Of a DNA stretch of 64,000 bases, positions 38,243 to 50,532 are shown piece by piece (the first letter of the stretch is position 1; every line of letters starts with the position of its first letter). The DNA is taken from positions 4,340,001 to 4,404,000 of the forward strand of contig NZ_CP060790.1 in the NCBI RefSeq assembly GCF_014489595.1, read 5' to 3'. The position numbers and the translations under genes were made by a program. Below the pieces are notes generated by a model. It saw nothing but the letters and a program-made list of their open reading frames with translations, was not told where the DNA came from and made no database searches. The stretch is from Paenacidovorax monticola (GTDB lineage Bacteria > Pseudomonadota > Gammaproteobacteria > Burkholderiales > Burkholderiaceae_C).

Positions 38243-38328
38243 GCCTCCACGTTCATCACTTCATGTATTCACTGTCCCCCACGGCGGAGGCGCAAGCCTC
38301 CCTCGGGGCGGCCCGGCGGGAGGCTTGA
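38239..38328 (+). other. Intercistronic 29-codon ORF with two competing hairpins between permease genes
   Basis: The stop of permease 1 overlaps an ATG (38239) that opens a 29-codon frame ending TGA at 38326-38328, one base before the ATG of permease 2. The segment holds GGAGGC-GCAA-GCCTCC (38286-38301), a perfect hairpin with a GCAA loop, and the same GCCTCCC (38296-38302) can pair instead with GGGAGGC (38318-38324). The 14-mer GGGGCGGCCCGGCG (38305-38318) recurs inverted at 59770-59783. It looks like a REP-like element in a formerly tight junction, keeping coupled translation. Peptide function is doubtful. Confidence 0.45.
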
Positions 38329-38329
38329 G

Positions 38330-39249
38330 ATGGAGTCCTACGCATTGCTGCTCGGCTCCACGCTGAGCGCGGGCACCGTGCTCGCCATCGCGGCGCTGGG
38401 CCTGCTGATCAACGAGAAGTCGGGCATCGTGAACCTGGGGGCCGAGGGCATGATGCTCTGCGCGGCCATCGCGGGCTTCGCCACCGTGGTGCACACGGGC
38501 AACACCTGGCTGGGCTTCGCGGCCGGCATGGCGGCGGGCGCGGTGCTGGCCGCCGTCTTCGGCGTGCTCGTCATCTGGCTCAACACCAACCAGTACGCCA
38601 CCGGGCTGGCCCTGTCGCTGTTCGGCGTGGGCTTCTCGGCGTTCGCGGGCATCAGCTATGTGCAGGCCAAGCTGCCTGAGCTGCCCAAGTACGCCATTCC
38701 GGGGCTCGCCGACGTTCCGCTGCTCGGACCGGCGCTGTTCCAGCAGCACCCGCTGGTATACCTGACCATGCTGCTCGCCGTGGCGCTGATCTGGTTCCTG
38801 TACCGCTCGCGCGCGGGCCTGGTGCTGCGCTCGGTGGGCGAGTCGCCCGAGTCGGCGCATGCGCTGGGCTACCCCGTGCGCCGCATCCGCCTTGCGGCCG
38901 TGGTGGTGGGGGGGCGCTGTGCGGCCTGGCAGGCGCCTACATTTCCACGGTGTACACGCCGCTGTGGGTGGAGGGCATGGTGGCGGGGCGCGGCTGGATC
39001 GCGCTGGCGCTCACCACCTTTGCCACCTGGCGGCCGGCACGGGTGTTGCTTGGCGCCTACCTGTTCGGCGGCGTGACCATGCTGCAGTTCCATCTGCAGG
39101 CCACGGGCGTGCAGGTGGCCAGCCAGCTGCTGTCCATGCTGCCCTACCTGGCCACCATCGTGGTGCTGGCGCTGATCTCGCGCAATCCCACCTGGATTCG
39201 CGTCAACATGCCCGCCTCCCTTGGTAAACCGTTTTATCCCGGCTCATAA
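38330..39249 (+). CDS. Nucleoside-type ABC transporter permease 2 (YufQ/NupC-like, frameshifted)
   Basis: The first frame reads MESYALLLGSTLSAGTVLAIAALGLLINEKSGIVNLGAEGMM and continues to IRLAAVVVGG; the second frame continues LCGLAGAYISTVYTPLWVEGMVAGRGWIALALTTFATW to GKPFYPGS. They meet at the G7 run at 38908-38914. One additional G restores AVVVGGALCGLAG and a 306-residue permease of normal length with about eight hydrophobic segments. The gene is otherwise intact, so a homopolymer miscall is likely. It is the second half of the permease pair feeding the ATPase at 35584-37176. Confidence 0.85.
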
Positions 39250-39294
39250 TGGCCGTTTTCGCCTGTCTCAACTCTCCCCCTAGAAGGAATCGAC

Positions 39295-40455
39295 ATGACT
39301 GATCTGCAGAAACGCTCCCTGCTCAAGGTGGCAGCGCTGTCCGCCGTGGCTGCCGCCGCGCTGGCCGGTTGCGGCAAGAAGGAAGAGCCGGCTCCGGCTC
39401 CTGCCCCCGCTCCTGCCGCCGAAGCGCCGGCACCGAAGCCCGAGCCTCTGAAGATCGCATTCGCGTACGTCGGCCCCGTGGGCGACGGCGGCTGGTCGTT
39501 CGCGCACGACAACGGCCGCAAGGCGCTGGAGAAGGAGTTCGGCGACAAGGTGGTCACGAGCTTCGTGGAAAGCGTGCCCGAGTCGGCCGACGCCGAGCGC
39601 GTGCTGCGCGACATGGCCGGCCAGGGCAACAAGCTGATCTTCGGCACCACCTTCGGCTACATGGAGTCGATCCAGAAGATCGCCCCCGATTTCAAGGACG
39701 TGAAGTTCGAGCACGCCACGGGCTACAAGACCGCCGAGAACGTGCGCACCTACGACAGCCGCACCTACGAAGGCGCGTACATGGCCGGCGTGATCGCGGG
39801 CGCCATGACCAAGACCAACACGCTGGGCGTGGTGGGCTCGGTGCCGATCCCCGAGGTGATCCGCAACATCAACAGCTTCACGCTGGGTGCTCAGTCGGTG
39901 AACCCCAAGATCAAGACCAAGGTGGTCTGGGTGAACGAATGGTTCAGCCCGCCGAAGGAAACCGAAGCCGCCACGTCGCTGATCAACGGCGGCGCCGACG
40001 TGCTGTTCCAGAACACCGACTCTCCTGCCGTGCTCAAGACCGCGCAGGAAAAAGGCAAGCGCGCGTTCGGCTGGGACTCCGACATGACCGCCTACGGTCC
40101 CAAGGCCCACCTGGCATCGGCCATCATCAACTGGGGCCCGTACTACATCAAGGCCACGAAGGACGTGCTTGAAGGCAAGTGGGCGACCGGCCAGAGCTGG
40201 TGGGGCGTGAAGGAAGGCGCGATCGACCTGGTGTCCATCGCAGAGGATGTGCCGGCCGAGACCAAGGCCAAGGTCGAGGAGGTGAAGAAGGGCCTGGCCG
40301 ACGGCAGCTTCTCCATCTGGAAGGGCCCCATCCTGGGCCAGGACGGCAAGCCCGTGCTGGAGAAGGACACCGTGGCCGACGACAAGTTCCTCACCAGCAT
40401 CAACTTCTACGTCAAGGGCGTGGAAGGCAAGATCCCCGGCGGCGACAAGAAGTGA
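39295..40455 (+). CDS. BMP-family nucleoside-binding lipoprotein
   Basis: This 386-residue receptor has a lipoprotein signal (lipobox LAGC, Cys26), an Ala/Pro-repeat linker to about residue 50, and a BMP/PnrA-type domain: KIAFAYVGPVGDGGWSFAHDNGRKALEKEFG, VPESADAERVLRDMAGQGNKLIFGTTFGYME, HATGYKTAENVRTYDSRTYEGAYMAG, VVGSVPIPEVIRNINSFTLGA and WGPYYIKATKDVLEGKW. BMP/PnrA proteins bind purine nucleosides. It completes the ABC system encoded just upstream and is followed by a terminator. A second BMP protein of similar sequence is at 49361-50464. Confidence 0.93.
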   Translation: MTDLQKRSLLKVAALSAVAAAALAGCGKKEEPAPAPAPAPAAEAPAPKPEPLKIAFAYVGPVGDGGWSFAHDNGRKALEKEFGDKVVTSFVESVPESADAERVLRDMAGQGNKLIFGTTFGYMESIQKIAPDFKDVKFEHATGYKTAENVRTYDSRTYEGAYMAGVIAGAMTKTNTLGVVGSVPIPEVIRNINSFTLGAQSVNPKIKTKVVWVNEWFSPPKETEAATSLINGGADVLFQNTDSPAVLKTAQEKGKRAFGWDSDMTAYGPKAHLASAIINWGPYYIKATKDVLEGKWATGQSWWGVKEGAIDLVSIAEDVPAETKAKVEEVKKGLADGSFSIWKGPILGQDGKPVLEKDTVADDKFLTSINFYVKGVEGKIPGGDKK

Positions 40456-40503
40456 TTCGCACGGGTTGCCCGGCCCTGGTGCCGGGATGATCTGAACAGA
40501 AAA

Positions 40504-40526
40504 GGCCGCCCTCGGGCGGCCTTTTT
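40504..40526 (+). terminator. Intrinsic terminator after the BMP gene
   Basis: GGCCGCCC (40504-40511) and GGGCGGCC (40514-40521) form a perfect 8-base stem with a TC loop, preceded by A4 and followed by T5. It can serve both the rightward BMP gene and the leftward FAD oxidoreductase. Confidence 0.9.
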
Positions 40527-40540
40527 GCTGGGCGGGTCGT

Positions 40541-41835
40541 TTACTTCCCGATGCGGTCCAGCAGGCTGTACCAGGCCACGCCGGCCGCGATGTAGAAGCG
40601 CTGCAAGCCGTGCAGCGGAAGGGGCTGCAGGGGCGTGAGCGGGAACGGGCAGGCCGCTGCGCCGCTGCCCGCCACCAGGGCCGCCACGTGCTGGCCCAGG
40701 CTGGTGGCCATGGCGATGCCGCGCCCGTTGTAGCCCAGCGCCATGGTGATGCCCGGAGCGGGCTGGTGCAGGTGCGGCATGAAGTCGCGCGTGACGGCGA
40801 TGCGCCCGGCCCAGCGGTACTCGTACTGCACGGGGCCGAGTTGCGGGAACATCAGCGCGACCGCACGTTCGAGGTGGGCGAAGTCCTGCGGCCCCTGCGG
40901 GTCGGCGAAATGGCCGCGCCCGCCCATCAGCAGCCGGCCGTGCGCGTCCTTGCGGAAGTACAGCAGCAGCCGCTGCGAGGTCGATCCCGTCTCGCCGCCG
41001 GGCAGGATGCTGGCGCCCGCCGCGCCCAGCGGCCGCGTGGCCACGATGAAGCTGTTGGCCGCGAGCACCGTGCGCGCCAGCCCCGGCCACAGGCCGTCGG
41101 TGTAGCCGTTGGTGCCCAGCACGACCTGCTGTGCCTGCACGCGGTGGCCCTGGGCCGTGGTGGCGACCCAGTGCGTGCCCTGGCGCTCCAGCGCCACCAC
41201 GGGCGAGCCGCCGTGCACCTGCACGCCCAGGCCCTGGGCCGCGCGCACGAGACCGTGCACGTAGGCCAGTGGCTGGATGCCGCCCGCGCGCCCGTCGAGC
41301 CAGCCGCCCGCGAAGGCCGGTGTGCCGATGCGCGCGGCCGTGGCGGCGCGGTCGAGCATCTCCACGCGCACGCCGCGCCGCTCCCACTGCCGGGCGCGCG
41401 CGTGCATGCCGTCCACGGCCTGCTGGGTGTAGCCCACCTGCAGCCAGCCCGCGCGCACCGGGGCGCAGTCGATGGCATGGCGCGCGATGAGGTCGTACAC
41501 GAGGTCGGCCGAGCGCGACACGGCGTCGATCAGCGGCTCGGCGCGCTCGGCGCCGTACAGGCGCACGAGGTCGTCGGGGTCGTGCTTGAGCGTGGGGTTG
41601 ACCTGCCCGCCGTTGCGCCCGGAGGCACCCCAGCCGGGCGCGTGAGCGTCGAGCACGCACACGCGCGCGCCGCGCTCGGCCAGGTGCAGCGCGGTGGACA
41701 GGCCCGTGTAGCCCGCACCGACCACGAGCACGTCGGTGGAGACCGATGCATCGAGCGCGGGCGTGTCGGGGGCCGCAGGCGCCGTGGCTGTCCACAGCGA
41801 TGGGGCGTCGGGATGCGAGGCGATGGGGCGGGCGC

Positions 41836-41839
<4 letters not shown>
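40541..41839 (-). CDS. FAD-dependent oxidoreductase (DAO family, PuuB-like)
   Basis: This 432-residue flavoprotein belongs to the D-amino-acid oxidase family. The FAD-binding motif [21 protein letters not shown] lies at about residues 36-56, followed by [20 protein letters not shown], which resembles gamma-glutamylputrescine oxidase PuuB and related amine oxidases, and [40 protein letters not shown] near the C terminus. It oxidises an amine or amino acid; the substrate is unknown. The start overlaps the stop of the upstream ABC ATPase as ATGA, so it is the last gene of the leftward ABC operon and probably degrades what that system imports. Confidence 0.87.
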
Positions 41840-42577
<738 letters not shown>

Positions 42578-42581
<4 letters not shown>

Positions 42582-43243
42582 GGCGCTTTCCTCCCCGCGC
42601 CGAAGCGGCGCTCCAGCCGGCGCAGGCCCCAGACCAGTGGCAGGCTCATGGCGAGGTAGAGCAGGGCGACGAGCGTGTACACGGTCATGTTCTGGAAGGT
42701 GGACGAGGCGATGAGCTGGCCCGCGCGCGTCATCTCGGCCACGGTGATGGTGGAGACCAGCGACGAGTCCTTGAGCATCATCACCAGCGTGTTGCCATAG
42801 GGCGGCAGCGCGATGCGGAAGGCCTGGGGCAGGACCACGCGGCGCATCAGCAGCGCGGGCCGCATGCCCATGGCGAGCGCGGCCTCGCGCTGGCCCGGGT
42901 CCACGGCCTCGATGCCGGCGCGGAAGTTCTCGGCCTGGTAGGCCGAGTAGGCGATGCCCAGGCCGATCACGCCGGCCTGGAAGGCGGAGAGCTGGATGCC
43001 GATGTCGGGCAGCACGAAGTAGATGTAGAAGAGCTGCACGATGATGGGCAGCCCGCGGATCACGTTGATCACGCTGGAGGCGCACACCGAGACGGCGCGC
43101 ACGGGCGAGAGCTTGCCGAGCGCGAGCACCAGCCCGATCACGCTGGACAGCAGGAACGACAGCACGGTGACCTGCACCGTGACCACCGCCCCCTGCAGCA
43201 GGATGGGCAGGAACTCGCGCGCATGCTGCAGGAAGGCTTGCAT
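42578..43243 (-). CDS. Amino-acid-type ABC transporter permease (HisM family)
   Basis: This 221-residue permease of the polar amino acid (HAAT) family has about five membrane segments and the conserved cytoplasmic loop EAVDPGQREAALAMGMRPALLMRRVVLPQAFRIALPPYGN, the ATPase contact, with LKDSSLVSTITVAEM after it. The N terminus MQAFLQHAREFLPILLQGAVVTVQVT is usual. It overlaps the ATPase gene by four bases and starts 41 bases after the receptor gene. Confidence 0.92.
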
Positions 43244-43284
43244 GGCGTACTACCGGATTCAGGCGAAGACGGTGCGGGCGGGGC

Positions 43285-44054
43285 TCAGATGCCCCATTTC
43301 TTGACGATGCTGGCCAGCGTGCCGTCGGCCTTGATGGCGGCGATGGCCTTGTTCAGGCGGGCCAGCGTCTCGGCGTCGCCCTTGCGCACCACGAGGCACA
43401 CGTCGCCCACATTGGTGGACTTGTAGCCTTCGGCCAGCTTCACGCCCTGGAAGGTGTTCTGGCGGATCTGGTAGGCGATGATGGGCTGGTCGCCCAGGCC
43501 CGCCTTGATGCGGCCGAGCGCGAGGTCGCGCGTCATGTCGGCCACCGAGTCGTAGCTGCGTACCTCCTTGAAGATGCCTTTCTTCTGCAGCATGTCGATG
43601 AACACCGTGCCCACCTGGGCTCCAACGATCTCTCCCTTGAGGTCGTCGAGCGAGGCGTAGGCCTTGGCGTCGTCGGCCTTCACGATCAGGCCCTCGCCGT
43701 AGGAGTAGACGGGGTCGCTGAAGTCCACCACCTGCTGGCGCGCGGGGTCTTGAGCATGGCCGCCGAGACGATGTCGATCTTGTTGGCGGTGAGCGAGGGG
43801 ATCAGCGCCGAGAACACGGTCTGCTGCACGTTGACCTGGAAGCCGCCCGCCTTGGCCACGGCCTGCACGGTGTCCACCATCATGCCCTGGATGCTGTTGG
43901 TCTTCACGTCGAGGAAGGTGAACGGAATGCCCGTGGCCGTGGCACCCACGTTGTAGGTGGCGGGCGCGCCGCCCTGCGCGGAGGCCAGCGTGACGGCGCC
44001 TGCGGCGCACAGGCCCAGTGCAATGCGGTGGAAGTGGCGGACGAAGCGGTGCAT
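43285..44054 (-). CDS. Amino-acid-type ABC transporter periplasmic receptor (frameshifted)
   Basis: The first frame begins MHRFVRHFHRIALGLCAAGAVTLASAQ (signal peptide to about residue 26) and continues through GIPFTFLDVKTNSIQGMMVDTVQAVAKAGGFQVN to DIVSAAMLKTP. The second continues ARQQVVDFSDPVYSYGEGLIVKADD to SIVKKWGI. They meet at the G4 run at 43744-43747; adding one base restores the family motif KTPARQQVVDFSDPV and a 256-residue SBP_bac_3-type receptor. It heads the operon that runs to the FAD oxidoreductase and is divergent from the IclR gene. Confidence 0.86.
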
Positions 44055-44220
44055 GGTGTGACTCCTGTGGCGAACGAGAGGGAAGAGGACCGTCGTGGGC
44101 AGTCGCGGGCACCGAACCGGCACCCGCCCCACGCCTGCAACATTGCAAGAACGGTGCCAATGATCGATTTCAATGAATCTTAAATAAATAGGTGCAAACC
44201 ACTAAAAGATTTGCATAAAT

Positions 44221-44234
44221 CGATATTCGATATT
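44221..44234. promoter_or_regulatory. Tandem CGATATT repeat in the receptor-IclR promoter region
   Basis: CGATATT occurs twice without a gap at 44221-44234, within the AT-rich 208-base region between the divergent ABC receptor and IclR genes. The region is much lower in GC than its surroundings. It is a candidate IclR binding site; no known IclR consensus was matched. Confidence 0.35.
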
Positions 44235-44262
44235 TTGTGATGAAAAAGCTATACTCCGCTGC

Positions 44263-45059
44263 ATGAACACGCCGCAGCCGCCCGAAGAAGACGCGAACCC
44301 CCTGTTCAACCAGTCGCTGGAGAAGGGGCTGGCCGTGCTCTGCGCCTTCAGCGCGCAGCGGCGCAGCATGACGCTGGCCGACGTGGCGGCGGCGGCGGGC
44401 ATCAGCAAGAGCTCGGCGCAGCGCATGGTCTTCACGCTTGAGCAACTGGGCTTCGTGCGCAAGCACCCGCAGACGCGCCGCTACCAGCTCACGCCGCGCG
44501 TGATGCGCATCGGCTACAACTACCTCGCGGCCAACCCGCTGATCGACCTGGCCAACCCCTACCTCTCGGAACTCACCAACGTGACGACCGAGACCACCTG
44601 CCTCACCGAAGCCGACGGGCTGGAGATGGTCTACGTGGCGCGCTTCATCAGCGCGCAGTTCGTGCCGGTGCACATGCCCATCGGCAGCCGCATCCCCATG
44701 TACTGCACGGCCTCCGGGCGTGCCTGGCTCAGCGCGCTGCCCAACGAGGAGGCGCTGGCGCTGCTGCGCGCGAGCGACCGCGTGGCCCACACGCGCCACA
44801 CCATCACGGACGAGGCCGCGCTGCTGGCCGAACTGGACCAGGCGCGCCAGCGCGGCTATGCCATCAACCGCGAGGAGCTGTTCCTGGGCGACATGACGCT
44901 GGGTGCCCCCGTGATCGGCAGCCATGGCCGCCCGTGGCGGCCGTGCACATCGTGGCCCCCACGAGCCGCTGGACGCCCGAGGAGGCCGAGAGCCGCCTGG
45001 GGCCGTCGCTGCTGGCCTGCGCGCGCTCGCTGAGCAACTCGGTGCGCGCCCTGGGCTGA
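44263..45059 (+). CDS. IclR-family transcriptional regulator (frameshifted near the 3' end)
   Basis: The regulator has an N-terminal winged helix (LEKGLAVLCAFSAQRRSMTLADVAAAAGISKSSAQRMVFTLEQLGFVRK, about residues 18-66) and the IclR effector domain (ELTNVTTETTCLTEADGLEMVYVARF, IGSRIPMYCTASGRAWLSALP, YAINREELFLGDMTLGAPVIG). At the C3 run 44931-44933 the frame is lost; one more C restores GRPVAAVHIVAPTSRWTPEEAESRLGPSLLACARSLSNSVRALG ending at 45059, about 265 residues in all. It is divergent from the amino-acid ABC operon and probably controls it. Confidence 0.85.
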
Positions 45060-45106
45060 CGGCGTTCTTCGTCTTTCCATTCATTCCCCTTTCAAGGAGC
45101 CGCCCC

Positions 45107-47654
<2,548 letters not shown>

Positions 47655-47794
47655 GCGTCCTGGCCCGCTGGGCGGGCGCGGTGTGGACGGGCGGCCATGG
47701 CGAAGGAGCCGACGGGGTTAAGGGTTTTCGCGCACAATGGCCTGCAGCGCTTTTCTCCATTGCGCTGCCAGCTATCAATACAGAAGCATCGCCC

Positions 47795-48733
47795 GTGACC
47801 ACCGAACGCATTCCCCTGCTCGTCCTCAACAGCCTCACCCCCCAGCACCAGGCCCAGATCGGCGCCGACTATGAACTGCTGTATGCCCCACGCCCGCCGA
47901 ACGCGCGGCGGCCATCGCGGCGCACGGTGCGCGCATCCGCGCGGTGCTCACCATCGGCTCCACGGGGCTCTCGGCGCAGGAGATCGGGGCACTGCCCGCG
48001 CTGCAACTCGTGTGCGCGCTGGGCGCGGGCTACGAGAACATCGCGCTCGACGCGGCGCGGGCGCGCGGCATCGTCGTGGCCAACGGCGCGGGCACCAACG
48101 ACGACTGCGTGGCCGACCACGCCTTCGGCCTGCTCATCGGCGCCGTGCGCGGCCTGCACCGGCTGGACCGCCAGTGCCGCGACGGCGTGTGGCGCGACGC
48201 CATCGGCCTGCCTCCCAACGTCTCGGGCAAGCGCCTGGGCGTCTTCGGCCTGGGCACCATCGGCCAGAAGATCGCGCGCCGCGCCGCGGGCTTCGACATG
48301 GCCGTGGGCTACCACAACCGCCGCCCGCGCACGGATGTGGACCACCGCTACTTCGACAGCCTGATGGCGCTGGCCGACTGGTGCGACGTGCTCGTGTGTG
48401 CCACGCCGGGCGGCGCGGGCACGCGGCACGCGGTGAATGCCGCGGTGCTCGGTGCGCTGGGGCCGAAGGGCTACCTCGTGAACATCGCGCGCGGCAGCGT
48501 GGTCGACACCGCGGCGCTGGCCGCGGCCCTGCGCGAGGGGCGCCTCGCGGGCGCCGGCCTGGATGTGTACGAAAGCGAGCCGCAGCCCCGAAAGAGCTCG
48601 TGGACCTGGACAACGTGCTGCTCACCCCCACGTCGCGGGCTGGTCGCCCGAGGCCGTGCAGGCGAGCGTGGACCGCTTTCTCGCGAATGCGCAAGGGCAT
48701 TTCACGGGGCGGGGCGTAGTGTCTCCGGTGTGA
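47795..48733 (+). CDS. D-2-hydroxyacid dehydrogenase (glyoxylate/hydroxypyruvate reductase type, three frameshifts)
   Basis: The pieces read VTTERIPLLVLNSLTPQHQAQIGADYELLYAP, then ERAAAIAAHGARIRAVLTIGSTGLSAQEIGALP to LGVFGLGTIGQKIARRAAG (NAD-binding GxGxxG), VNIARGSVVDTAALAAALREGRLAGAGLDVYESEPQP, then KELVDLDNVLLTP and HVAGWSPEAVQASVDRFLANAQGHFTGRGVVSPV. Frame changes occur at C3 47893-47895, C4 48586-48589 and C5 48625-48629; one added C at each restores the family motif YESEPQPPKELVDLDNVLLTPHVAG (catalytic His) and about 313 residues. Three identical error types make miscalls much more likely than decay. GTG start at 47795 is a choice; no strong RBS is seen. Confidence 0.8.
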
Positions 48734-48745
48734 TTCGCGGCCAGT

Positions 48746-49194
48746 TCAGGCCGTGCTGCCGAGCGCCGCGCGCAGCCGCTCGGCATAGCCCTGCAGCACC
48801 TCCGCGCCGGGCTCCTTGCGCGGCCAGCTGAGTCCCACGCCGTCGTTGCCGTGGCGCGGCACCACGTGCATGTGGAAGTGGAACACCGTCTGGCCGCCTT
48901 CGGGGCCGTTGGCCTGCAGCAGCGAGAGGCCCGGCGGGTCGAAGGCCGCGCGCACGGCGCGGGCCACGCGCTGCGCGGTCTGCATGACGGCGGCGGCCTC
49001 TTCGGGCGTGATGTCGAACAGCGTGGCGGCGTGGCGCCTGGTGGCCACGAGCACATGGCCCGGGTTGACCTGCCCGATGTCCATGAAGGCCACCGTGAGG
49101 GCGTCCTCATACACCCGGGCGCTCGGGATCTCGCCGGCCACGATGCGGCAGAAGATGCATTGGCCGGGGGCGAGGTGTCGACGAACATGGGCAT
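48746..49194 (-). CDS. HIT-family protein (frameshifted near the start)
   Basis: The protein has the histidine-triad core HFHMHVVPR and the opening CIFCRIVAGEIPSARVYEDALTVAFMDIGQVNPGHVLV, placing it in the HIT nucleotide hydrolase/transferase family. The best start is the ATG at 49194 (MPMFVDTSPP) behind GGGAG, but it connects to GQCIFCRI only if one base is added in the G5 run 49166-49170. Without correction, a TTG at 49213 would open the frame (MHRETAHAHV). The corrected form has about 149 residues. It points towards the convergent dehydrogenase gene 12 bases away. Confidence 0.82.
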
Positions 49195-49283
49195 GCGCTG
49201 TCTCCCTGTGCAATGGTGGTGCGGTGGGCCGATCCTACGGCAGGCGGGCCGCCCCTCCGTGGGCCCCGGAAAAGGGGGCACGG

Positions 49284-49326
49284 TACAATCGCGCCGCAAA
49301 AGGCTGCTGTCCCGGCAGCCTTTTTT
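49284..49326 (+). promoter_or_regulatory. -10-like box followed at once by a terminator hairpin
   Basis: TACAAT (49284-49289) looks like a -10 element. Nine bases later come AAAA, GGCTGC (49302-49307), a seven-base loop, GCAGCC (49315-49320) and T6 (49321-49326), a textbook intrinsic terminator. It lies 35 bases before the BMP gene and no rightward gene ends just upstream, so it may act as a leader attenuator or end a very short transcript. Confidence 0.5.
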
Positions 49327-49360
49327 GCGTTCTCCACCCGGGACCATGTAGAGGAACACC

Positions 49361-50464
49361 ATGTACAAAAACCTCGCTGCCGCGCTTGCGGCCGCCTGTT
49401 TTTTATCCCCCGCTTTTTCCCAGCCCGCCAAGCCTGTGGCAACGCCCACGCAGGCGCCGCTCAAGGTCGGCTTCGTGTACGTGACGCCCGTGCTCGACGT
49501 GGGCTGGACGCGCCAGCACGATGAAGGCCGCCAGGCCGTCGAGGCCGCGCTGGGCCGGCAGGTCCAGACCACCGTGGTGGCCGACGTGCCCGAAAGCGCC
49601 GATGCCGAGCGCGTGATCCGCGATCTGGCCGCCACGGGCCACCAGCTCATCTTCACCACGAGCTTCGGCTACATGGAGCCCACGCTGCGCGTGGCGCGCG
49701 ATTTTCCGCAGGTGCGCTTCGAATCCATCACTGGCTACAAGACCGCGCCGAACGTGGCCACGGCCAATGCACGCTATTACGAGGGGCGCTACCTCGCTGG
49801 CATCGCGGCGGCACGCATGAGCAAGGCTGGCGTGGCGGGCTATGTGGCGGGCTTTCCCATTCCCGAGGTGCTGCAGGGCATCAATGCGTTCACGCTGGGC
49901 ATGCGCTCGGTCAACCCCCAGGCCACGGTGAAGGTGGTCTGGCTCAACGCCTGGTTCGACCCGCCGCGCGAGCGCGATGCCGCGATGGCGCTGTTCAATG
50001 ACGGCGTTGACGTGCTCTCCTTCCACACGGCGACCAACGCGGCCATGGTGGCCGCGCAGGAGCGCGGCAAGCTCGCCATCGCCTACCACTCCGACATGCG
50101 CAAGGTGGGGCCGGATGCGCAGATCCTCGCCGTCACGCACCAGTGGGGCGGCTATTACGCCCAGCGGGCCCAGGCCGTACGGGACGGCAGCTGGAAGAGC
50201 GGCAGCGTCTGGGGCGGCGTGCGCGAGGGCATGATCCGCGTGGAAGGCTTCGGCAGCAAGGTGCCCAAGGCCGTGCAGGACGAAGTGCTGGCGCGCCAGA
50301 AGGACATCGGCGCGGGCCGCCTGCACCCGTTCCACGCCAAGGCAGCGGCCGTGCGCGACAACCAGGGGCGCGAGGTCATCGGCAAGGGCCAGACGCTGCC
50401 GGACGCGCAGATCCTGCAGATGAACTGGCTGGCCGAGGGCGTGCAGGGACAGCTTCCGAAATAG
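49361..50464 (+). CDS. BMP-family periplasmic binding protein (second copy)
   Basis: This 367-residue receptor has an ordinary signal peptide (cleavage near PAFSQPA, residue 20) instead of a lipobox. The BMP domain follows: KVGFVYVTPVLDVGWTRQHDEGRQAVEAALG, VPESADAERVIRDLAATGHQLIFTTSFGYMEP, SITGYKTAPNVATANARYYEGRYLAG and GFPIPEVLQGINAFTLGMRSVNP. It is clearly paralogous to the lipoprotein at 39295-40455. It has no ABC genes of its own here and sits just before guanine deaminase, so it may load a purine onto the transporter at 35.6-39.2 kb or another one. Downstream gap to guaD is 68 bases. Confidence 0.9.
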   Translation: MYKNLAAALAAACFLSPAFSQPAKPVATPTQAPLKVGFVYVTPVLDVGWTRQHDEGRQAVEAALGRQVQTTVVADVPESADAERVIRDLAATGHQLIFTTSFGYMEPTLRVARDFPQVRFESITGYKTAPNVATANARYYEGRYLAGIAAARMSKAGVAGYVAGFPIPEVLQGINAFTLGMRSVNPQATVKVVWLNAWFDPPRERDAAMALFNDGVDVLSFHTATNAAMVAAQERGKLAIAYHSDMRKVGPDAQILAVTHQWGGYYAQRAQAVRDGSWKSGSVWGGVREGMIRVEGFGSKVPKAVQDEVLARQKDIGAGRLHPFHAKAAAVRDNQGREVIGKGQTLPDAQILQMNWLAEGVQGQLPK

Positions 50465-50532
50465 CCCGGGGCTATGCCCTTCATCATGCGGCGCGTATGA
50501 CGGCGGGCCGAGGCCGTCGTAAGCTCGCGGCC

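Noticed and set aside
49195-49360. Purine riboswitch before the second BMP gene.
   Set aside because: The space between the promoter-like box and the hairpin is too short for a purine aptamer and no conserved aptamer loop sequences are visible.
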